From Ktedonobacter racemifer (GTDB taxonomy: Bacteria; Chloroflexota; DTOL01; JACQYG01), in NCBI GenBank assembly GCA_020723545.1, contig DYIS01000086.1, positions 1 through 7,053 on the forward strand: a stretch of DNA of 7,053 bases, given 5' to 3'. The notes under the pieces were generated by a model. It saw nothing but the letters and a program-made list of their open reading frames with translations. It was not told where the DNA came from and ran no database searches. Below, one piece after another: positions 5,498 to 7,053 of this stretch. A program made the translations under genes and the position numbers. Position 1 is the first letter of the stretch. The number at the start of each line of letters is the position of its first letter.

Positions 5498-7053
5498 ATG
5501 AGAGACCGCCAACGCATCGGCACGGTTATCCAAGGCTCCCTCCTGGAGGGACTCACCGCCAAGCTAGAGCCCTCGGCCTCGGTGGAGAGCATGCGGGTGG
5601 GGAACTTCGTGGTGATCGAGGGGCAGAAGAAGCAATTCTTTTCCCTGATCACCGACGTTGCCCTGGGCGCCACCAACGAGCAGGTGCTCCTGGACCCGCC
5701 TGCCAGCACCGACGACTTCGCCAATGCCGTCCTGGCTGGCACCAGCACCTTCGGCACCGTCAAGATCGCCCCCATGCTCATGCTGGACGCGGAGCCCTCC
5801 CCTGATGGCAGATTGCAGATTGCAGATTGCGGATTGCAGTCACGGGTGGATGGCCAAAAGGAGGACCAGGGTCTGCGGCCGGTGAAGACCGTGCCCAGCC
5901 ACTTCTCGCCGGTGTATGAGGCCGACGAGGACGACTTCCTGCGGGTCTTCCAGGAGGACACTGTCAGCGGCGTGGAACGCGTGGGCAAGAAGAAGTTCTT
6001 CGAGATCGGCAAGCCCCTGAACATGGAGGTGCCGGTGTGCATGGACCTGGAGCGTTTCGTGGAACGCTCTAACGGCATCTTCGGCAAGTCGGGCACCGGC
6101 AAAAGCTTCCTGGCCCGGCTGATGCTCTCTGGCATCATCAAGAGCCGCGCCGCCGTTAACCTGGTCTTCGACATGCACAGCGAGTACGGCTGGGAGACCC
6201 AGAGTGAGGAGTCCGGTCATTTCGTGAAAGGCCTGCGCCAGCTCTTCGGGCCCCAGGTCCTGAGCTACACCCTGGACCCTGAGTCCGCCCGGAACCGCAA
6301 CGTCCAGCCCGACGGGGTGGTGGTCATCGGGCTCAATCAGATCCAGGTGGAGGACGTGGCCCTGCTTCAGGAAGAGCTGAATCTCACCTCGACCGCAGTG
6401 GAATCCTCTTATCTGCTGGTGGATAGATACAGGGACCGGTGGCTGCAAGAGCTACTTAACATGAATGCAGAGACCCTGCGGGACTTCGCCCGGGAGAGCG
6501 GCGCCCACCCGGAGGCCATGGCCGCCCTGAAGCGCAAGCTGGACATGATCGGGCGCTTGGGCTTTGTCAAAGAACACGTGGACGATTCAGTCATCGATGA
6601 GATCGTGCGCTCGATCGAGTCGGGCCGCCACGTGATCCTGGAGTTTGGTCAGTACAATAACCCCCGGGAATACATCCTGGTAGCCAACATCATTACCAGG
6701 CGCATCCACGATCTCTACCGGCAGAAAACCGAGAGATACCAGCAAACCAAGAAGCCAGAAGACCGGCCCCGGCAGCTCATGATCACCATCGAGGAGGCCC
6801 ACAAGTTCCTGAACCCGGTGGCCGCCCGCCAGACCATCTTCGGCACCATCGCCCGGGAGATGCGCAAGTACTTCGTGACCTTGCTGGTAATAGACCAGCG
6901 GCCCTCGGGCATTGACACCGAGGTGCTTTCCCAGATCGGCACCAAGATCACCGCGCTCTTGAACGACGAGAAGGACATCGAGGCGGCGACCGTGCGCTAC
7001 ACTGCGGCGCTCGAGCGGCACATCCGCCGCAGGCCGGAGCAGTGGCTGTGGAT
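5498..7053 (+). CDS. herA: HerA-family DNA translocase (3' partial)
   Basis: HerA is a hexameric FtsK-like ATPase that pumps DNA and stimulates NurA in end resection. 518 codons lie in the window and the frame is still open at the edge. Residues 5-68 form the N-terminal HAS-barrel (RIGTVIQGS, MRVGNFVVIEG). The P-loop GKSGTGKS is at 196-203 with the preceding NGIF typical of HerA. The Walker B strand ends in IEEAHKFL (431-438; E432, E433) and the following sensor segment is DQRPSGIDTEVLSQIGTKI (466-484). AGAGGAG at 5487-5493 lies 4 bp before the ATG. The gap to the previous gene is 24 bp, so co-transcription is likely. There are two anomalies: an in-frame 7-bp tandem repeat encodes residues 104-114 in the linker between barrel and ATPase, and from about residue 496 the sequence departs from the HerA C-terminus. 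ATPase identity is certain; whether the 3' end is native herA is doubtful. Confidence 0.95.
   Translation, partial: MRDRQRIGTVIQGSLLEGLTAKLEPSASVESMRVGNFVVIEGQKKQFFSLITDVALGATNEQVLLDPPASTDDFANAVLAGTSTFGTVKIAPMLMLDAEPSPDGRLQIADCGLQSRVDGQKEDQGLRPVKTVPSHFSPVYEADEDDFLRVFQEDTVSGVERVGKKKFFEIGKPLNMEVPVCMDLERFVERSNGIFGKSGTGKSFLARLMLSGIIKSRAAVNLVFDMHSEYGWETQSEESGHFVKGLRQLFGPQVLSYTLDPESARNRNVQPDGVVVIGLNQIQVEDVALLQEELNLTSTAVESSYLLVDRYRDRWLQELLNMNAETLRDFARESGAHPEAMAALKRKLDMIGRLGFVKEHVDDSVIDEIVRSIESGRHVILEFGQYNNPREYILVANIITRRIHDLYRQKTERYQQTKKPEDRPRQLMITIEEAHKFLNPVAARQTIFGTIAREMRKYFVTLLVIDQRPSGIDTEVLSQIGTKITALLNDEKDIEAATVRYTAALERHIRRRPEQWLW
5808..5839. repeat. 7-bp tandem repeat GCAGATT inside herA
   Basis: GCAGATT occurs three times without change (5808-5814, 5815-5821, 5822-5828), then GCGGATT (5829-5835) and GCAG. 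It codes for R-L-Q-I-A-D-C-G-L-Q (HerA residues 105-114). Because the unit length is not a multiple of three, every frame reads the same cyclic codon series. That series has no stop codon on either strand, so such repeats can enter genes without ending translation. The site is a linker between domains, where HerA proteins vary in length. Confidence 0.9.
6983..7053 (+). other. Possible junction: LpxL/HtrB-like acyltransferase end fused to herA
   Basis: After LNDEKDIEA (HerA-like), HerA proteins usually continue with a Val/Phe-Thr-Gly-Val-Ser-Gly type segment. Here the frame instead reads VRYTAALERHIRRRPEQWLW (residues 499-518), which closely resembles the conserved C-terminal end of LpxL/HtrB-type lysophospholipid acyltransferases (...RRPEQWLW-M-HRRWK). 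The change falls somewhere around 6980-6990. It could be an assembly chimera near a contig end, a genomic rearrangement with in-frame joining, or an unusual HerA tail. The judgement rests on family sequences recalled from memory. Confidence 0.5.

Overview
The window is GC-rich bacterial DNA. Its core (1894-7053) is a tightly packed, same-strand gene run: selB (selenocysteine-specific elongation factor), nurA (5'-3' nuclease of DNA end resection), a small stand-alone protein that looks like a HAS-barrel, and herA (hexameric DNA translocase/helicase, running off the right edge). The first two junctions are 4-bp ATGA stop/start overlaps and the third gap is 24 bp, so the four genes are probably co-transcribed. 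NurA plus HerA in a GC-rich bacterium with minisatellite-like intergenic DNA points to Chloroflexota (Dehalococcoidia or Anaerolineae-like lineages) or a relative. That assignment is inference from gene content; no rRNA is present.

Layout: 1-322 has no convincing intact gene. It holds a consensus sigma-70 promoter (TTGACA, 17 bp, TATAAT) with a near-perfect LexA/SOS box (CGAACACATGTTCC) at the expected transcription start. A Shine-Dalgarno and a 14-codon reading frame follow, cut off by an imperfect inverted repeat built of 9-bp units. This looks like an SOS-controlled gene that lost its body. 323-1090 encodes a protein with a CxxxxCxC motif resembling DUF6788, and 1136-1666 an uncharacterised helical protein with an unusual Asn/Val/Ala-rich tail. 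These two form a small accessory-looking pair. 1667-1893 is an intergenic region with a hairpin, a 7-bp tandem repeat and a good promoter just before selB.

In the core operon, NurA and HerA are known to work together in processing double-strand break ends. The 194-aa protein between them shares the N-terminal barrel pattern of HerA and lacks any ATPase motif, so it may be a clamp or adaptor for that machine. SelB belongs to translation and has no obvious functional tie to the others.

Oddities: herA carries an in-frame 7-bp tandem repeat of the same sequence family as the one upstream of selB. selB contains an 18-bp perfect palindrome. The last ~70 bp of herA no longer read like HerA but like the C-terminus of an LpxL/HtrB-type acyltransferase, which suggests a rearrangement, an assembly chimera or, less likely, a real fusion.
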